A DNA stretch of 64,000 nt from Clostridium muellerianum (GCF_012926525.1 NZ_JABBNI010000065.1:18539-82538); one strand, 5' to 3'; positions 9,328 to 20,192 are shown, counted from the first letter of the stretch. Notes: generated from the sequence alone by a model not told the origin. Program-made: numbers and translations.

Positions 9328-9581
9328 CCGGGAAACTTATTTTTAAACTTGAGGTATAGGGCATTTTGACAGTATTATAGTACCTATATAAAAATTTAGA
9401 TTTTAAAAAACTTTTATCATTAATTTCAAAAGGGGGGATAGTGTTTAGTTTTAATGAAGCTATTAAAAAATTAGATGGATAAAGGTTATTATAAATCAAA
9501 TTTTCCCAATTTTTAAAATTATTAATAAAAAGGTGTAAGGATTCTTACATTATTCAACTTAAAACACAAGGAGTGATAAAG

Positions 9582-10679
9582 ATGGAAAATCAATCAGTTA
9601 GCTTAAAAAAAGTAATACTTCTTGCGGGAGCATTAGCTGCATATTGGATTGGATCTGGATTTTCAACAGGACAGGAAGTTTTGCAATTTTTTACAACAAG
9701 TGGAACAAAAGGAATTGCAGCAGCACTAATTTTTCTAGTTTTAATGAGTTATCTTTCATACACTTTGTATGGAATAGGTCAAAAAAAGAAATTTGAGAAT
9801 CCTTATGATGTTTTTGAATATTATTGTGGTAAAGCTTTAGGACAAGTTTATACATGGTATAATGTTATATTAATATATGCTATATTTGTAGTTATGTTAG
9901 CAGGTGCAGGTGCAACAATTCATCAATATTATGGAATTCAAACATATATAGGTACTGGAGTTATAGCTATTCTTGCATTAGGTACAACATTGCTAGGAGT
10001 AGAAAAGCTTATCGACATAATAGGTGTTATAGGACCTGTTAAAATTGTATTTGTAGCAATAGTAGGTGTTGCAGGAATTATTACCCTTTCTGGACAACCA
10101 ACTTTATTATCAGAAGCTAGCAATCTTATGCCAACATTAGGTTTTAAATCTGCTTCTTCTAATTGGGCATGGTCAGGAGCTTTGTATGCATTTCTTGCTC
10201 TTATGGTTAGTATACCATTTCAAGTTGACTGTGGTAAGTCTGCAGGAAGTGTAAAAGAAGCAAGAAGCGCAGCTTTGCTTGGAACATTTGCTTTTACTAT
10301 TGCAATTATTTTACTTGTAATAGCTGAACTTGTTTATTATAAATTAATTGTTGGAAAACAAGTTCCTACATTAGAAATTGCTAATCACATATCCCCTGTT
10401 TTAGGATTGTTTTTCTCAGTGTTAATAGTTGTAAGTATCTATTCGGCAGTAGCCTCATTTCTTTTAATGACTGTTAGAAAGTTTGCTCCAGACAAAACTA
10501 AGAAATTTAATATTATTGCGACAGTATTAACCATTATAGGTATGTTCTTTGGTGGAGTACTTCCTTTTGATAAATTAGTAAATATTTTATATCCTTTTGC
10601 AGGATATTCAGCTATTGTTTTCACATGCTTTATGATTTTTAAAGAATTAAAGGGAAGCGGTGGAAAACAGGATAACTAA
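9582..10679 (+). CDS. YkvI-family membrane carrier (APC superfamily-like)
   Basis: This 365-residue integral membrane protein has about ten hydrophobic helices and the first-helix motif WIGSGFSTGQEVLQFF, typical of YkvI-type proteins distantly related to amino-acid/Na+ symporters. A GTG at 9573 is in frame but overlaps the AAGGAG ribosome binding site (9568-9573), so the ATG at 9582 is the better start. As third gene of the cluster it may import the amino acid or precursor used by the two enzymes upstream. That role is inference. Confidence 0.8.
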   Translation: MENQSVSLKKVILLAGALAAYWIGSGFSTGQEVLQFFTTSGTKGIAAALIFLVLMSYLSYTLYGIGQKKKFENPYDVFEYYCGKALGQVYTWYNVILIYAIFVVMLAGAGATIHQYYGIQTYIGTGVIAILALGTTLLGVEKLIDIIGVIGPVKIVFVAIVGVAGIITLSGQPTLLSEASNLMPTLGFKSASSNWAWSGALYAFLALMVSIPFQVDCGKSAGSVKEARSAALLGTFAFTIAIILLVIAELVYYKLIVGKQVPTLEIANHISPVLGLFFSVLIVVSIYSAVASFLLMTVRKFAPDKTKKFNIIATVLTIIGMFFGGVLPFDKLVNILYPFAGYSAIVFTCFMIFKELKGSGGKQDN

Positions 10680-10768
10680 GTAAAGTATAATATTTAATAA
10701 TTAAGATAGTTACAATTAAAATTTTATTAGTAAATCATGGATTTAAATGTTAATTATTAGAAATATGC

Positions 10769-10800
10769 AAAAACCCACTTGATTTTTTAAGTGGGTTTTT
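10769..10800 (+). terminator. Terminator after the YkvI-like gene
   Basis: AAAAACCCACTT pairs with AAGTGGGTTTTT around an 8-base loop, ending in T5. It closes the 7443-10679 operon. Confidence 0.85.
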
Positions 10801-10969
10801 AAAGATTTTAGTATGAACATAATTTTGTTTGTAGAATTTTTTAAATAATCAATTGGTTAGATATGAAACTTATACTATTGACAATTAAGTTTTTATATTT
10901 TATCATATAAAATAAGTTTAAAAAGCAAAAACATTGGAAATACAAAGAAAAGGATTAGTAAAAATGTAA

Positions 10970-11175
10970 GTCTTTTTATAGAGAGGGAATTGATGGTGAA
11001 ATATTCCTAAAAGATCATTTTGAACCTACCTTGGAGTTCTGTACTGAAATAATAGTAGGATACAGCGGGTAATAACCGTTAATAATTAAAAGTGAATATG
11101 TTTTAAAAAATGTATTAAACAGGGTGGTACCGCCGATATAGTCTTGGTCCCTTATTGGGATTTAAGGCTTTTTTT
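10970..11175 (+). promoter_or_regulatory. T-box leader (proline) of proS
   Basis: The leader has the canonical T-box AGGGTGGTACCGCCG at 11121-11135, an AGAGAG kink-turn-like motif with a GATGGTGAAA element near 10980-11000, and a terminator stem GTCTTGGTCCC / GGGATTTAAGGC followed by T7 (11169-11175). A plausible specifier is CCT at 11025-11027 in TGAACCTACC, a proline codon, which agrees with the downstream gene. Uncharged tRNA-Pro would stabilise the antiterminator and raise proS expression. The exact specifier position is my reading and not certain. Confidence 0.9.
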
Positions 11176-11361
11176 ATATTCAAAATTATAAGCATTCTTA
11201 TAAAATTATTTTAATGAATATTGAATGTTTATCAGTAACTTTAATATGAAGAGCATATTTCAAATCTATGATTTGGAAGATGGTTTTTTATAGTATTTAA
11301 TTAAAATATTATAACATGGTAGTAATGGGATAAACTTATTATATTTTAGGAGGCTGTTAAA

Positions 11362-12798
11362 ATGGGAAAAGATAAGAAACTAGTAGAACAAATTACACCA
11401 ATGGATGAAGATTTTGCTCAATGGTATACAGACATAGTTAAAAAGGCAGAACTTGCGGATTATTCAAGCGTTAGGGGTTGTATGATTATACGTCCATATG
11501 CATATGCAATGTGGGAAAATATCCAAAGTGATTTAGATAGAAGATTTAAAGAAACAGGACATGAAAATGTATATATGCCTATGTTCATACCAGAAAGTTT
11601 ACTTCAAAAAGAAAAGGATCATGTAGAAGGTTTTGCACCAGAAGTTGCATGGGTAACTCAGGGTGGAAATGAAGAATTAACTGAAAGATTGTGTGTACGT
11701 CCAACATCAGAAACTTTATTCTGTGAACACTATGCTAAAACAGTTCAATCTTACAATGATTTGCCAAAACTTTATAATCAGTGGTGTTCAGTTGTAAGAT
11801 GGGAAAAAACTACACGTCCTTTCCTTAGAACTACAGAATTTTTATGGCAGGAAGGTCATACTATACATGAAACTCAAGAAGAATCAGAAGAAGAAACAAT
11901 TAAAATGTTAAATACGTATGCTGATCATGTTGAAAATATGCTTGCAATTCCTGTTATAAGAGGGCAAAAAACCGAAAAAGAAAGATTTGCAGGGGCCATT
12001 GGGACTTATACTATAGAAGCTTTGATGCACGATGGAAAAGCACTTCAGACAGCTACTTCTCACAATTTTGGAACTAACTTTGCTGAAGCTTTTAATATTC
12101 AATATACAGATAGAGATGGCAAGTTGCAGTATGTTCATCAGACATCATGGGGAATAACTACGCGTTTAATAGGTGCGATAATAATGGTTCATGGAGATGA
12201 CAGCGGTCTTAAACTTCCACCAAGAATAGCACCAATCCAGGTAATTATAGTACCTATAGCTCAACATAAAGAGGGCGTTTTAGAAAAAGCAGCTGAACTA
12301 AAGGAAAGAGTATCTAAGGTAGCTAGAGTTAAAATAGATAGCAGTGATAAAATGCCAGGATGGAAGTTTGCTGAATACGAAATGAAAGGTGTTCCAGTTC
12401 GTTTAGAAGTAGGCCCTAAGGATATTGAAAAAAATCAAGTTGTGCTTGTAAGAAGAGACACTAGAGAAAAGATAATAGTTCCAATGGACGAATTAGAGAC
12501 AAAGATACCATCACTTTTAGATGATATACACAATTCAATGTTTGAAGCTGCTAAAAAAGTAAGAGATGAAAAAACTAGTACTGCAGTAAACATGGATGAA
12601 TTTAAAGATATAGTTGAAAATAAAACAGGATTTGTTAAAGCTATGTGGTGTGGCGACAGAGCTTGTGAAGATAAAATTAAGGAAGAAACTGGAGCAACAT
12701 CTAGATGTATTCCATTTAAGCAGGAAAAGGTATCAGATACTTGCGTATGTTGTGGCAAGAAAGCTGATAAAGTGGTTTACTGGGGAAGAGCATACTAA
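11362..12798 (+). CDS. proS: Prolyl-tRNA synthetase, short (archaeal/type 3) form
   Basis: ProS charges tRNA-Pro. The 478-residue length and absence of the editing insertion mark the archaeal-type class found in clostridia. Class II motifs are visible: motif 2 around [19 protein letters not shown] and motif 3 in [17 protein letters not shown]. The C-terminal zinc-binding-like Cys set is [10 protein letters not shown] plus CVCCGKK, and the usual Tyr end is WGRAY. The ATG follows AGGAGGC. It is preceded by a T-box leader and followed by a terminator, so it is monocistronic. Confidence 0.97.
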   Translation: MGKDKKLVEQITPMDEDFAQWYTDIVKKAELADYSSVRGCMIIRPYAYAMWENIQSDLDRRFKETGHENVYMPMFIPESLLQKEKDHVEGFAPEVAWVTQGGNEELTERLCVRPTSETLFCEHYAKTVQSYNDLPKLYNQWCSVVRWEKTTRPFLRTTEFLWQEGHTIHETQEESEEETIKMLNTYADHVENMLAIPVIRGQKTEKERFAGAIGTYTIEALMHDGKALQTATSHNFGTNFAEAFNIQYTDRDGKLQYVHQTSWGITTRLIGAIIMVHGDDSGLKLPPRIAPIQVIIVPIAQHKEGVLEKAAELKERVSKVARVKIDSSDKMPGWKFAEYEMKGVPVRLEVGPKDIEKNQVVLVRRDTREKIIVPMDELETKIPSLLDDIHNSMFEAAKKVRDEKTSTAVNMDEFKDIVENKTGFVKAMWCGDRACEDKIKEETGATSRCIPFKQEKVSDTCVCCGKKADKVVYWGRAY

Positions 12799-12832
12799 AA
12801 ATAATTTAAATATTATAAGATAAAAGGTATAT

Positions 12833-12871
12833 AAAAAAGTCTACTGTAAATATTAAACAGTAGGCTTTTTT
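12833..12871 (+). terminator. Terminator of proS
   Basis: AAAAAAGTCTACTGT pairs with ACAGTAGGCTTTTTT around a 9-base loop, with a T-run at the 3' end. Confidence 0.85.
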
Positions 12872-13042
12872 ATATAAAAGTATAAAAATTATCATATTAC
12901 TCATTTTATTATTTGAAAAAATTTTATATAATGTTTTAAATAGGGTATTGTTATAAACTTAAAATAGAGCATGTGAAAATGCAATTTATAAAATTAGAAA
13001 GTTATTTTTTCATATGCTTAATAAAATTAAGGAGAGAATCTT

Positions 13043-14227
13043 ATGTATAAAAGCATAGTATTAGAAAAGGCTGAAAAATTAAAAGATAAGCTTATAATGA
13101 TTAGGCGAGATATACATGCTCATCCTGAAATAGGCATGCATGAAAATAGAACAGCTAAAGTAGTAGTGGATAAGCTAAAAGAATATGGAATAGAAGTTCA
13201 ACAGCATGTAGGAGGTACGGGGGTAGTTGGAATACTAAGAGGTAAGGAGCCTGGAAAAACTATACTTTTAAGAGCTGATATGGACTGCCTTAGGTTAAAG
13301 GAAGAAAATGATGTGAAGTATAAATCAGAATATCCTGAATTTATGCATGCGTGTGGTCATGATGCACATATATCATGGCTTATTGGTGCTGCTGCAATTT
13401 TATCAGAGTTTAGAGATGAATTTAGTGGAAATATTAAGTTTTTATTTCAGCCAGCAGAAGAACTTGCTGGTGGGGCAGAAAAAACAATTCATGGAGGAGT
13501 TTTAGAAAATCCTAAAGTGGATGCGGTAGTGGGTGCTCACGTATGGCCTGGAATAGCTGCTGGAAAAATAGGTGTAAAACCAGGCCCCCTTATGGCTGCT
13601 TCCGATAACTTTAAAATAATAATACATGGTAAAGGTGGGCATGGAGGTCAACCACAAAGGTGTATAGATCCTATAGCTGTAGGATGTGAAATATATATGG
13701 CTTTGCAAACTATAGTAAGTAGAAAAGTAGATCCTTTAGAGCCAGCTGTTATAAGTATTGGAAAATTTAATGCAGGTTCGGCTCATAACATAATACCTGA
13801 TAAAGCAGAATTAGAAGGAACTATCAGAACTCTTACTTATGAGGTGAGGGAAAAAATACCAGAGATTATGGAAACTATTATAAAGGGTATAAGTGAAGCT
13901 AATGGTGCGGAGTATGAATTTAAGTTTATACCTTATCATGCTCCAGTTATAAATGATTATGAAATTACTACTATGCTGGGAAAAGCAGCTAGCCGAGTAG
14001 TGGGAAGTGAAAATGTATTAATAGTAGATAAACCTACCATGATAGGTGAAGATTTTTCAAGTTTTGAAGAGAAGGTTCCTGGAACATTTTTTTGGGTTGG
14101 AAATCTTAATAAAGATAAAGGAATTACAGAGCCTCTCCACAGTCCTGAATTTAATGTAGATGAAGATATAATATATAAAGCTGCTGCTGTATTTGCGCAA
14201 TTTGCACTGATTTATTTAAATAAGTAA
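13043..14227 (+). CDS. M20-family amidohydrolase (hippurate hydrolase/carboxypeptidase-like)
   Basis: Zinc-dependent M20D peptidases remove N-acyl groups from amino acids or related amides. The 394-residue protein shows the metal motifs RRDIHAHPEIG (residues about 21-31), RADMDCL, HACGHD (His102, Cys104, His106) and the catalytic QPAEE. The C-terminal ligand region is GEDFSSF, with a late His in PLHSPEF. The dimerisation domain occupies the middle third. It has its own AAGGAGAG ribosome binding site. The exact substrate (N-acetyl amino acid, hippurate, indole conjugate) cannot be told from sequence. Confidence 0.9.
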   Translation: MYKSIVLEKAEKLKDKLIMIRRDIHAHPEIGMHENRTAKVVVDKLKEYGIEVQQHVGGTGVVGILRGKEPGKTILLRADMDCLRLKEENDVKYKSEYPEFMHACGHDAHISWLIGAAAILSEFRDEFSGNIKFLFQPAEELAGGAEKTIHGGVLENPKVDAVVGAHVWPGIAAGKIGVKPGPLMAASDNFKIIIHGKGGHGGQPQRCIDPIAVGCEIYMALQTIVSRKVDPLEPAVISIGKFNAGSAHNIIPDKAELEGTIRTLTYEVREKIPEIMETIIKGISEANGAEYEFKFIPYHAPVINDYEITTMLGKAASRVVGSENVLIVDKPTMIGEDFSSFEEKVPGTFFWVGNLNKDKGITEPLHSPEFNVDEDIIYKAAAVFAQFALIYLNK

Positions 14228-14325
14228 AATTACATTAAATAATTTGTAAACACTATAGATAAAATGTATTTATTGATATAATATATAGTGTAAGCTAAAA
14301 AAGATAGTATGGTGGAGGCTCAAAT

Positions 14326-16167
14326 ATGTTCAATAATAAAAAGTTTGATAGCAATAAACTAAAGTATGGCATTTACTATGCTGTAGTTGTAGCTATTATA
14401 ATCTTTATTTTAAATGATTATATAGTTAATTTGAAAACACAGCATATAGAATATAGTGAATTTATAAACTATATAAATGCCAATAAAATTGAAGAAGTAC
14501 AAATTTCAAAGGATAAATTAGTAATTATACCCAAGGTTAAAAATGGAGAAAGTAAAAAAACATTGTATACAGGAAGATTAGATGATACTGATTTGGTAAA
14601 TAGACTGAATAAAGCTCAAATTAAATATGGAAGTGTTACTCAAGAAAATAGTCCAATAAAGAGTCTGTTTATAAATTGGATACTACCAGTTGTAATTTTT
14701 ATTTTCTTAGGAAGACTGTTATTTGGAAAAATAGATAAAAAAATGGGAAGCGGCGTTATGTCTTTTGGAAAAAACACGGCTAAAATATATGCAGAAAGCG
14801 AAACTGGTGTAAACTTTAGTGATGTGGCTGGACAGGAGGAAGCCAAAGAATCTTTGATAGAAATAGTTGACTTTTTACATAAACCTGAAAGATATACAGA
14901 TATAGGTGCAAAGCTTCCTAAGGGTGCTCTTTTAGTAGGGCCTCCAGGAACAGGTAAAACATTACTAGCTAAAGCAGTAGCAGGAGAAGCGAAAGTCCCG
15001 TTTTTTTCCATATCAGGTTCTGCTTTTGTAGAGATGTTTGTAGGTATGGGAGCCTCAAGAGTAAGGGATTTATTTGAACAAGCACAACAAAAAGCACCAT
15101 GTATAGTATTTATAGATGAAATTGATGCTATAGGCAAAAGTAGAGATAACAATGTTAGTGGGAATGATGAAAGAGAGCAGACATTAAATCAGCTGCTTGC
15201 TGAAATGGATGGGTTTGATTCTTCTAAAGGAGTAGTAATTTTGGCAGCAACTAATAGACCTGAAATATTGGATAAAGCTCTTTTAAGACCGGGAAGGTTT
15301 GACAGAAGAGTTATAGTAGATAGACCTGATTTAAAAGGCAGGGAAGAAATATTAAAAGTGCATGCTAAAGGAGTCAAAATAGCTAATCAAGCAGATTTAA
15401 ATGCTGTTGCCAAAGGTACTCCAGGTGCAGTGGGAGCAGATTTAGCTAATATAATAAATGAGGCAGCACTTAGGGCGGTTAAGAATAATAGAAAAGAAGT
15501 AATTCAGGAAGATTTAGAAGAAGCGGTAGAAGTAATAATTGCAGGTAAGGAAAAAAAGGATAGAATATTATCAGATAAAGAAAAAAGATCAGTTGCTTTT
15601 CATGAAGTTGGTCATGCGCTTGTAGCAGCTTTATTAAAAAATACCGATCCAGTACATAAAATAACTATTGTGCCAAGAACAATGGGAGCGTTAGGATATA
15701 CTATGCAGCTGCCAGAGGAGGAAAAGTATCTTACAACTAAAGAGGAATTAACGGATCAGATATGTGTAATGCTAGGTGGAAGAGCTGCAGAGGAAATAGA
15801 ATTTAATACCATGTCTACAGGTGCATCTAATGATATTGAAAGAGCAACTTCATCTGCAAGAAGCATGGTAACTATGTATGGAATGAGTGAAAGGTTTGAT
15901 ATGATGGGTCTTGAATCTATTCAAAATAGATATTTGGATGGAAGACCTGTGCAGAATTGTAGTGCGGAAACAGCAGCATTAATTGATGAGGAAACTTTAA
16001 AAATAATAAAAGCAGCCCATGAAAAATCCAAAAAATTACTTAATAATAATAGAGAGCTGCTTTCCAAAATATCAAACAGACTTATAGAAAGAGAAACCCT
16101 TATGGGTGATGAATTTATGGCTATGGTAGAAGAAGAGAATAGTTTCAATGAGCAATCAATAAATTAG
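14326..16167 (+). CDS. ftsH: ATP-dependent zinc metalloprotease FtsH
   Basis: FtsH is a membrane-anchored AAA+ protease that degrades misfolded membrane and short-lived regulatory proteins. The 613-residue protein has two N-terminal transmembrane segments (about residues 15-35 and 108-128) flanking a small external domain. Walker A is GPPGTGKT (205-212), Walker [12 protein letters not shown], the SRH region [18 protein letters not shown], and the zinc motif HEVGH is at 426-430. Clostridia often carry a second ftsH away from the tilS-hpt locus. No such neighbours are present here, so this may be the paralogue. The gene is followed by helD with a 17-bp gap. Confidence 0.95.
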   Translation: MFNNKKFDSNKLKYGIYYAVVVAIIIFILNDYIVNLKTQHIEYSEFINYINANKIEEVQISKDKLVIIPKVKNGESKKTLYTGRLDDTDLVNRLNKAQIKYGSVTQENSPIKSLFINWILPVVIFIFLGRLLFGKIDKKMGSGVMSFGKNTAKIYAESETGVNFSDVAGQEEAKESLIEIVDFLHKPERYTDIGAKLPKGALLVGPPGTGKTLLAKAVAGEAKVPFFSISGSAFVEMFVGMGASRVRDLFEQAQQKAPCIVFIDEIDAIGKSRDNNVSGNDEREQTLNQLLAEMDGFDSSKGVVILAATNRPEILDKALLRPGRFDRRVIVDRPDLKGREEILKVHAKGVKIANQADLNAVAKGTPGAVGADLANIINEAALRAVKNNRKEVIQEDLEEAVEVIIAGKEKKDRILSDKEKRSVAFHEVGHALVAALLKNTDPVHKITIVPRTMGALGYTMQLPEEEKYLTTKEELTDQICVMLGGRAAEEIEFNTMSTGASNDIERATSSARSMVTMYGMSERFDMMGLESIQNRYLDGRPVQNCSAETAALIDEETLKIIKAAHEKSKKLLNNNRELLSKISNRLIERETLMGDEFMAMVEEENSFNEQSIN

Positions 16168-16184
16168 AATTGGTGGAGAATGTT

Positions 16185-18317
16185 ATGGAAAACAGCGAGT
16201 TAGAAATAGAATTAAAAAAGGAAATAGAATTAACTTTAGAAAAAGAAAATCTAAAACAAATAATTTCAGAAATAAGAGATCAAACCTTAGATTTTATAGA
16301 AAAAAGGAAATATATTTCAAACTACATAATTAATTTTAGAAAAAAGAAGGTTGAAGAGTACAAGGATGACGAAGATGAAATAGTAAAGTATTTTGATCAT
16401 GAGTTATTTGTTAAAGAAGAGGCATTTAAATTTATAGATAGGAAGCTTAGAGAACTTACTATACTTAGTGCTTCACCTTATTTTGGAAAGATAACTTTTG
16501 AAGATGAAGATGGTACTGAAAGTATATATATTGGAAGATTTGGTATGAGTAAAAATGATGATTATGAACCTCTTATAGTAGATTGGAGATCACCTATAAG
16601 CGCTTTGTTTTATACTGGAAGTTTAGGTGAAGCTTCATATAAAGCACCAATGGGCGAAGTGAAAGCCAATATACTTGCTAAAAGACAGTTTATTATAAGG
16701 AAAGCTAAGTTAATGGGATTATTTGATTCCAGTGTAGATGTTAAAGATGAAGTACTTCAAATGGTATTAAGTAAGAATGCAGGAGAAAAGTTAAAAGACA
16801 TAGTAATGACTATACAAAAGGAACAGGATGAAATAATAAGACAGTCTAGGAATGGTGCAGTAATAGTGGATGGAGTAGCTGGTAGTGGTAAGACTACTGT
16901 AGCTCTTCATCGAGTTGCGTACCTTTTATATAACTATAGAAAGGTACTTCAGGATAAAGTTTTAATATTAGGACCAAATAGCATATTTATGGATTATATT
17001 TCTACAGTTTTGCCAAGTTTGGGTGAGATTGGTGTAAAGCAGTTTACTTTTAAAGAATTTGCTTTAGATCTTTTAAACTTAAATGACATAATGCAATTTA
17101 AAGAATATATGGAGAAAGTGTTAAATTGTGATAGAGATTTTATTGATGAAGTCACTTATAAAGGATCAACAAGATATATTAAAGATATTGATACCCTAAT
17201 TGAAAAATTAGAATATAATTGTTTTGAAACAAGGCAGGTTAAATTTGATGATAAAGTTATATCCACTAAAGAAGAAATAGAAGAGATGTTTAATTTTCAT
17301 TTTAAAAGCATGCCATTGTTTAGAAGAAGTAAAAAAATAAAAAGAATATTAATATCAAAAATAAAAGATCATAGAAATAATTTGGTTAGAAAACTAGAAA
17401 AAGAATATGAAGATAAAATAAAAAGTTTATCTAAAGAAGAATTATTAATTCAACAAAATAATTTAAGCTTTATAAGAAAAAATAAAATAAGGGAAATTAT
17501 AAAACGTGTAATAGAAGTAAAAAATGAATTAAAATGGATAGATAGTCCTGATGTTGTTAATATATACAATCAATTTAATAATAATAAGCGATTTACTTAT
17601 GATGATTTAGCTCCTATGCTATATTTAAAGATTAAACTTGAGGGATTAAAATATAAAAGTGAAATAAAGCATATTGTTATAGATGAGGCACAGGATTATT
17701 CAATGCTTCAATTTATTGTTTTAAAGGAATTAACAGGATGTAAATCATTTACTATAGTTGGTGACACTAATCAAAGGATAGTTCCTATAGAAGGTAAAGT
17801 TGCAATGCTTGAATTAAACATAGCATTTAATGATTTAGATATTTATAATTTTAAATTAAATAAGAGTTACAGAGCTACAAAGCAAATTATGGATTTTGCA
17901 AATAAGTATTTAAAAAGCAACAAAACCGTTCCTTTAGTAAGAAATGGTGAGAAAGTTTTGAAAAAACAGGTAAATAGCATAGATGAACTAGTGGACAAAA
18001 TAGTTAATAATATTATAGAATTAAAGAAGAAAGAATACGAAAGTATAGCGGTAGTTTGTAGAGATTCAAACTCATCAGAAACTATAGGTAGACTTATAAA
18101 AGGTAAATTACATATTTCAGTATTGGATGAGGAGAATATAATTTACTCCGGGGGAGAAGTTATATTGCCATCTTATTTTGCTAAAGGGTTAGAATTTGAT
18201 GCTGTTATATTAATAGATGATGAAAAATTTAATAATAAAGAGGACAAATTAAAATATGTAATGGCCACAAGAGCCTTACATGAATTATATGTATATAGAA
18301 CTTCCTCGATAAAGTAA
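16185..18317 (+). CDS. helD: HelD-like RNA polymerase-recycling helicase
   Basis: HelD is a UvrD/Rep-like ATPase that removes RNA polymerase from stalled complexes. The 710-residue protein begins with a charged coiled-coil arm (to about residue 75). It then has DWRSPISALFY, Walker A GVAGSGKT (230-237) followed by ALHRVAYLL, and motif II-like VIDEAQDYS. A GDTNQRI motif and a C-terminal superfamily 1 helicase domain with KGLEFDAVI follow. I prefer ATG 16185, six bases after GGTGGAG, over the upstream in-frame TTG at 16170. It may be cotranscribed with ftsH. Confidence 0.9.
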   Translation: MENSELEIELKKEIELTLEKENLKQIISEIRDQTLDFIEKRKYISNYIINFRKKKVEEYKDDEDEIVKYFDHELFVKEEAFKFIDRKLRELTILSASPYFGKITFEDEDGTESIYIGRFGMSKNDDYEPLIVDWRSPISALFYTGSLGEASYKAPMGEVKANILAKRQFIIRKAKLMGLFDSSVDVKDEVLQMVLSKNAGEKLKDIVMTIQKEQDEIIRQSRNGAVIVDGVAGSGKTTVALHRVAYLLYNYRKVLQDKVLILGPNSIFMDYISTVLPSLGEIGVKQFTFKEFALDLLNLNDIMQFKEYMEKVLNCDRDFIDEVTYKGSTRYIKDIDTLIEKLEYNCFETRQVKFDDKVISTKEEIEEMFNFHFKSMPLFRRSKKIKRILISKIKDHRNNLVRKLEKEYEDKIKSLSKEELLIQQNNLSFIRKNKIREIIKRVIEVKNELKWIDSPDVVNIYNQFNNNKRFTYDDLAPMLYLKIKLEGLKYKSEIKHIVIDEAQDYSMLQFIVLKELTGCKSFTIVGDTNQRIVPIEGKVAMLELNIAFNDLDIYNFKLNKSYRATKQIMDFANKYLKSNKTVPLVRNGEKVLKKQVNSIDELVDKIVNNIIELKKKEYESIAVVCRDSNSSETIGRLIKGKLHISVLDEENIIYSGGEVILPSYFAKGLEFDAVILIDDEKFNNKEDKLKYVMATRALHELYVYRTSSIK

Positions 18318-18350
18318 AAAAAGCTTTCAATATTTATTGAAAGCTTTTTT
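18317..18350 (+). terminator. Terminator of the ftsH-helD unit
   Basis: AAAAAAGCTTTCAAT pairs with ATTGAAAGCTTTTTT around a short loop, immediately after the helD stop codon. Confidence 0.88.
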
Positions 18351-18428
18351 ACAATATGTATTTAACATTTATACAGCTAGAATATAATTAGTTATATAAA
18401 AAAATATAAGAAAGGAATTGATTATTTA

Positions 18429-19469
18429 ATGAATAAGAATTTAGAATTAATAAAAAAGGCTGAGAATAAGCATGATTTATATAGAGATGAAATAATCGAG
18501 TTACTTAAAGATGGCTACTGTAATGAGGAACTTTTTAAAGCAGCAGATAGAGTTAGAAAGGAATATGTAGGAGATGAAGTACATTTAAGAGGTCTTATAG
18601 AGTTTTCTAACATATGCAAGAGAAATTGCATGTACTGTGGGCTAAGGCGTTCTAATAAAAATGTAAAGCGATATAGGTTAACTCCGGACGAAATAATAGA
18701 TCTAGCTAAAAAAGCAGTGGGATACGGTTATAAAACTGTAGTAATGCAATCTGGAGAAGATGAGTATTACACAGTAGAAAAGTTAAAGTATATAATTACA
18801 AACATAAAAAAGATGGATATAGCTATTACTTTAAGTATTGGAGAAAAAACTATGGAGGAGTACAAAGCATATAAGGAAGCAGGCGCAGATAGATACTTAA
18901 TAAGAATAGAAACTACAGATAAAAAATTATATGAGGATATGGACCCTGGTATGAGTTATGAGGATAGAAAAAGGTGTTTAAAGGCTTTAGGAAGCCTGGG
19001 GTATGAAGTAGGAACGGGGTGTCTTGTAGGACTTCCAGGACAATCCATAGAATCGTTAGCGGATGATATTTTATTTTTTAAAGAAATAGGAGCTGATATG
19101 ATAGGTTTAGGGCCATTTATTCCTAATGAGGATACACCTTTAGCTAAAGAAAAAGGTGGAGACTTTAACATGAGCCTAAAAGTTATGGCTATAATTAGAT
19201 TACTTATGCCAGATACAAATATTCCTGCAACCACAGCTATGGAAACGATAAACAAGAATGGAAGGATCATAGCGCTTCAAAGTGGAGCCAATGTGGTTAT
19301 GCCCAATATAACTGAAGGTGAGTATAGAAAATTATATGCATTATATCCGGGTAAAATATGTACTGGAGATACGCCTGATCATTGCAGAGGATGTATTACT
19401 GAAAAAATTAAGTCCATAGGCAGAACTGTTTCAGAATCAAAAGGCTTTAGAATACATAGATGTTCATAA
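18429..19469 (+). CDS. hydE: [FeFe]-hydrogenase maturase HydE (radical SAM)
   Basis: HydE is a radical SAM enzyme that helps build the diiron subcluster of the H-cluster. The 346-residue protein has the radical SAM triad Cys63, Cys67 and Cys70 in CKRNCMYCG, and the family segments VVMQSGED, DRYLIRIETTD and LVGLPGQ. It ends with the CRGCITEKIKSIGRTVS region typical of HydE; BioB and PylB differ here. HydF and HydG are not in the window. Its presence implies an [FeFe] hydrogenase elsewhere in the genome. Confidence 0.92.
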   Translation: MNKNLELIKKAENKHDLYRDEIIELLKDGYCNEELFKAADRVRKEYVGDEVHLRGLIEFSNICKRNCMYCGLRRSNKNVKRYRLTPDEIIDLAKKAVGYGYKTVVMQSGEDEYYTVEKLKYIITNIKKMDIAITLSIGEKTMEEYKAYKEAGADRYLIRIETTDKKLYEDMDPGMSYEDRKRCLKALGSLGYEVGTGCLVGLPGQSIESLADDILFFKEIGADMIGLGPFIPNEDTPLAKEKGGDFNMSLKVMAIIRLLMPDTNIPATTAMETINKNGRIIALQSGANVVMPNITEGEYRKLYALYPGKICTGDTPDHCRGCITEKIKSIGRTVSESKGFRIHRCS

Positions 19470-19560
19470 TTTTTAATTTGAAATTGGTAAAGAACAGTGC
19501 CAAATTTCTCTCTTAATGCATATTATGTTGTGAGTTTACTACTAAGGAGAGGATAAAAAA

Positions 19561-19947
19561 ATGAATTTTTTTAAAAATAAAGATTATTTTTCAACAGGAA
19601 TATTAACAAGGAAAGAAGCTACAAGTTATGTACGAATATCTCTAGTTAATCTTGGAGAGAATACAGAATTTGTAGATTATAAGGTTTATAATTGGAATGA
19701 TGAAATTCCATTTGTTATAGAATCAAAAGTTGTTCAACTAGATTCTTATGAATCTAAAATTAATGATGTTAACATTGTATCTATGTGTTATGGAGATCGC
19801 TTGGATGCTAATCTTTATGAAGTAAGATTAAGTTTAATTCATAATAAAAGTGTTATTGCAAGCATATGTGAAATAGGAAATAGTAAAGTGTACAATGAAG
19901 GTAATACAATATTTCATAGTCAATTAAATCCTATTAAGTATAGATAA
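19561..19947 (+). CDS. Hypothetical 128-residue protein
   Basis: I do not recognise this family. The ATG at 19561 follows AAGGAGAGG, and the 128 codons are uninterrupted. The sequence has alternating hydrophobic and polar residues suggesting a beta-rich fold (YVRISLVNLGENTEFV, then LYEVRLSLIHNKSVIAS), with no signal peptide or membrane helix. It lies ahead of the glycosyltransferase group on the same strand as the first one. A surface or spore-coat role is possible by position only. Confidence 0.6.
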   Translation: MNFFKNKDYFSTGILTRKEATSYVRISLVNLGENTEFVDYKVYNWNDEIPFVIESKVVQLDSYESKINDVNIVSMCYGDRLDANLYEVRLSLIHNKSVIASICEIGNSKVYNEGNTIFHSQLNPIKYR

Positions 19948-19983
19948 TAGAAATTAAGTTTCTTATAGATAGAAATTTTTTAG

Positions 19984-20058
19984 TATCAGTGTGGGTTTGA
20001 ATTAACAGGAAGGTTTATAAAATGTCCATATTGTGTATTCTACCCATCTGATACTTAA
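19984..20058 (+). other. Zinc-ribbon-like peptide remnant inside an inverted repeat
   Basis: The frame 19984-20058 reads YQCGFELTGRF then IKCPYCVFYPSDT and a stop. This gives a CxG...CPYC pattern like small rubredoxin/zinc-ribbon proteins, but it is preceded by a stop at 19981 and has no start codon. The ends AGTATCAG (19982) and CTGATACT (to 20055) are complementary, so the segment could fold as one long hairpin. The rest of the 245-bp gap to 20193 shows nothing more. Confidence 0.3.
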
Positions 20059-20192
20059 AAGTTATTGTTAAAAAGTAAATACCTCTTTGAAAAATTAAGG
20101 GATTTTTATATAGTTTTATTTTAATTATATGAAATGTATTTAATAGTTTTTTACAATTGAAATTAAATAATTAGTTATTTGCAAATATAAAT

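Noticed and set aside
9191..9499. 102-codon minus-strand frame in the gap before the YkvI-like gene
   Set aside because: It has no ribosome binding site and no recognisable motifs, and it overlaps the end of the desulfidase-family gene on the other strand.
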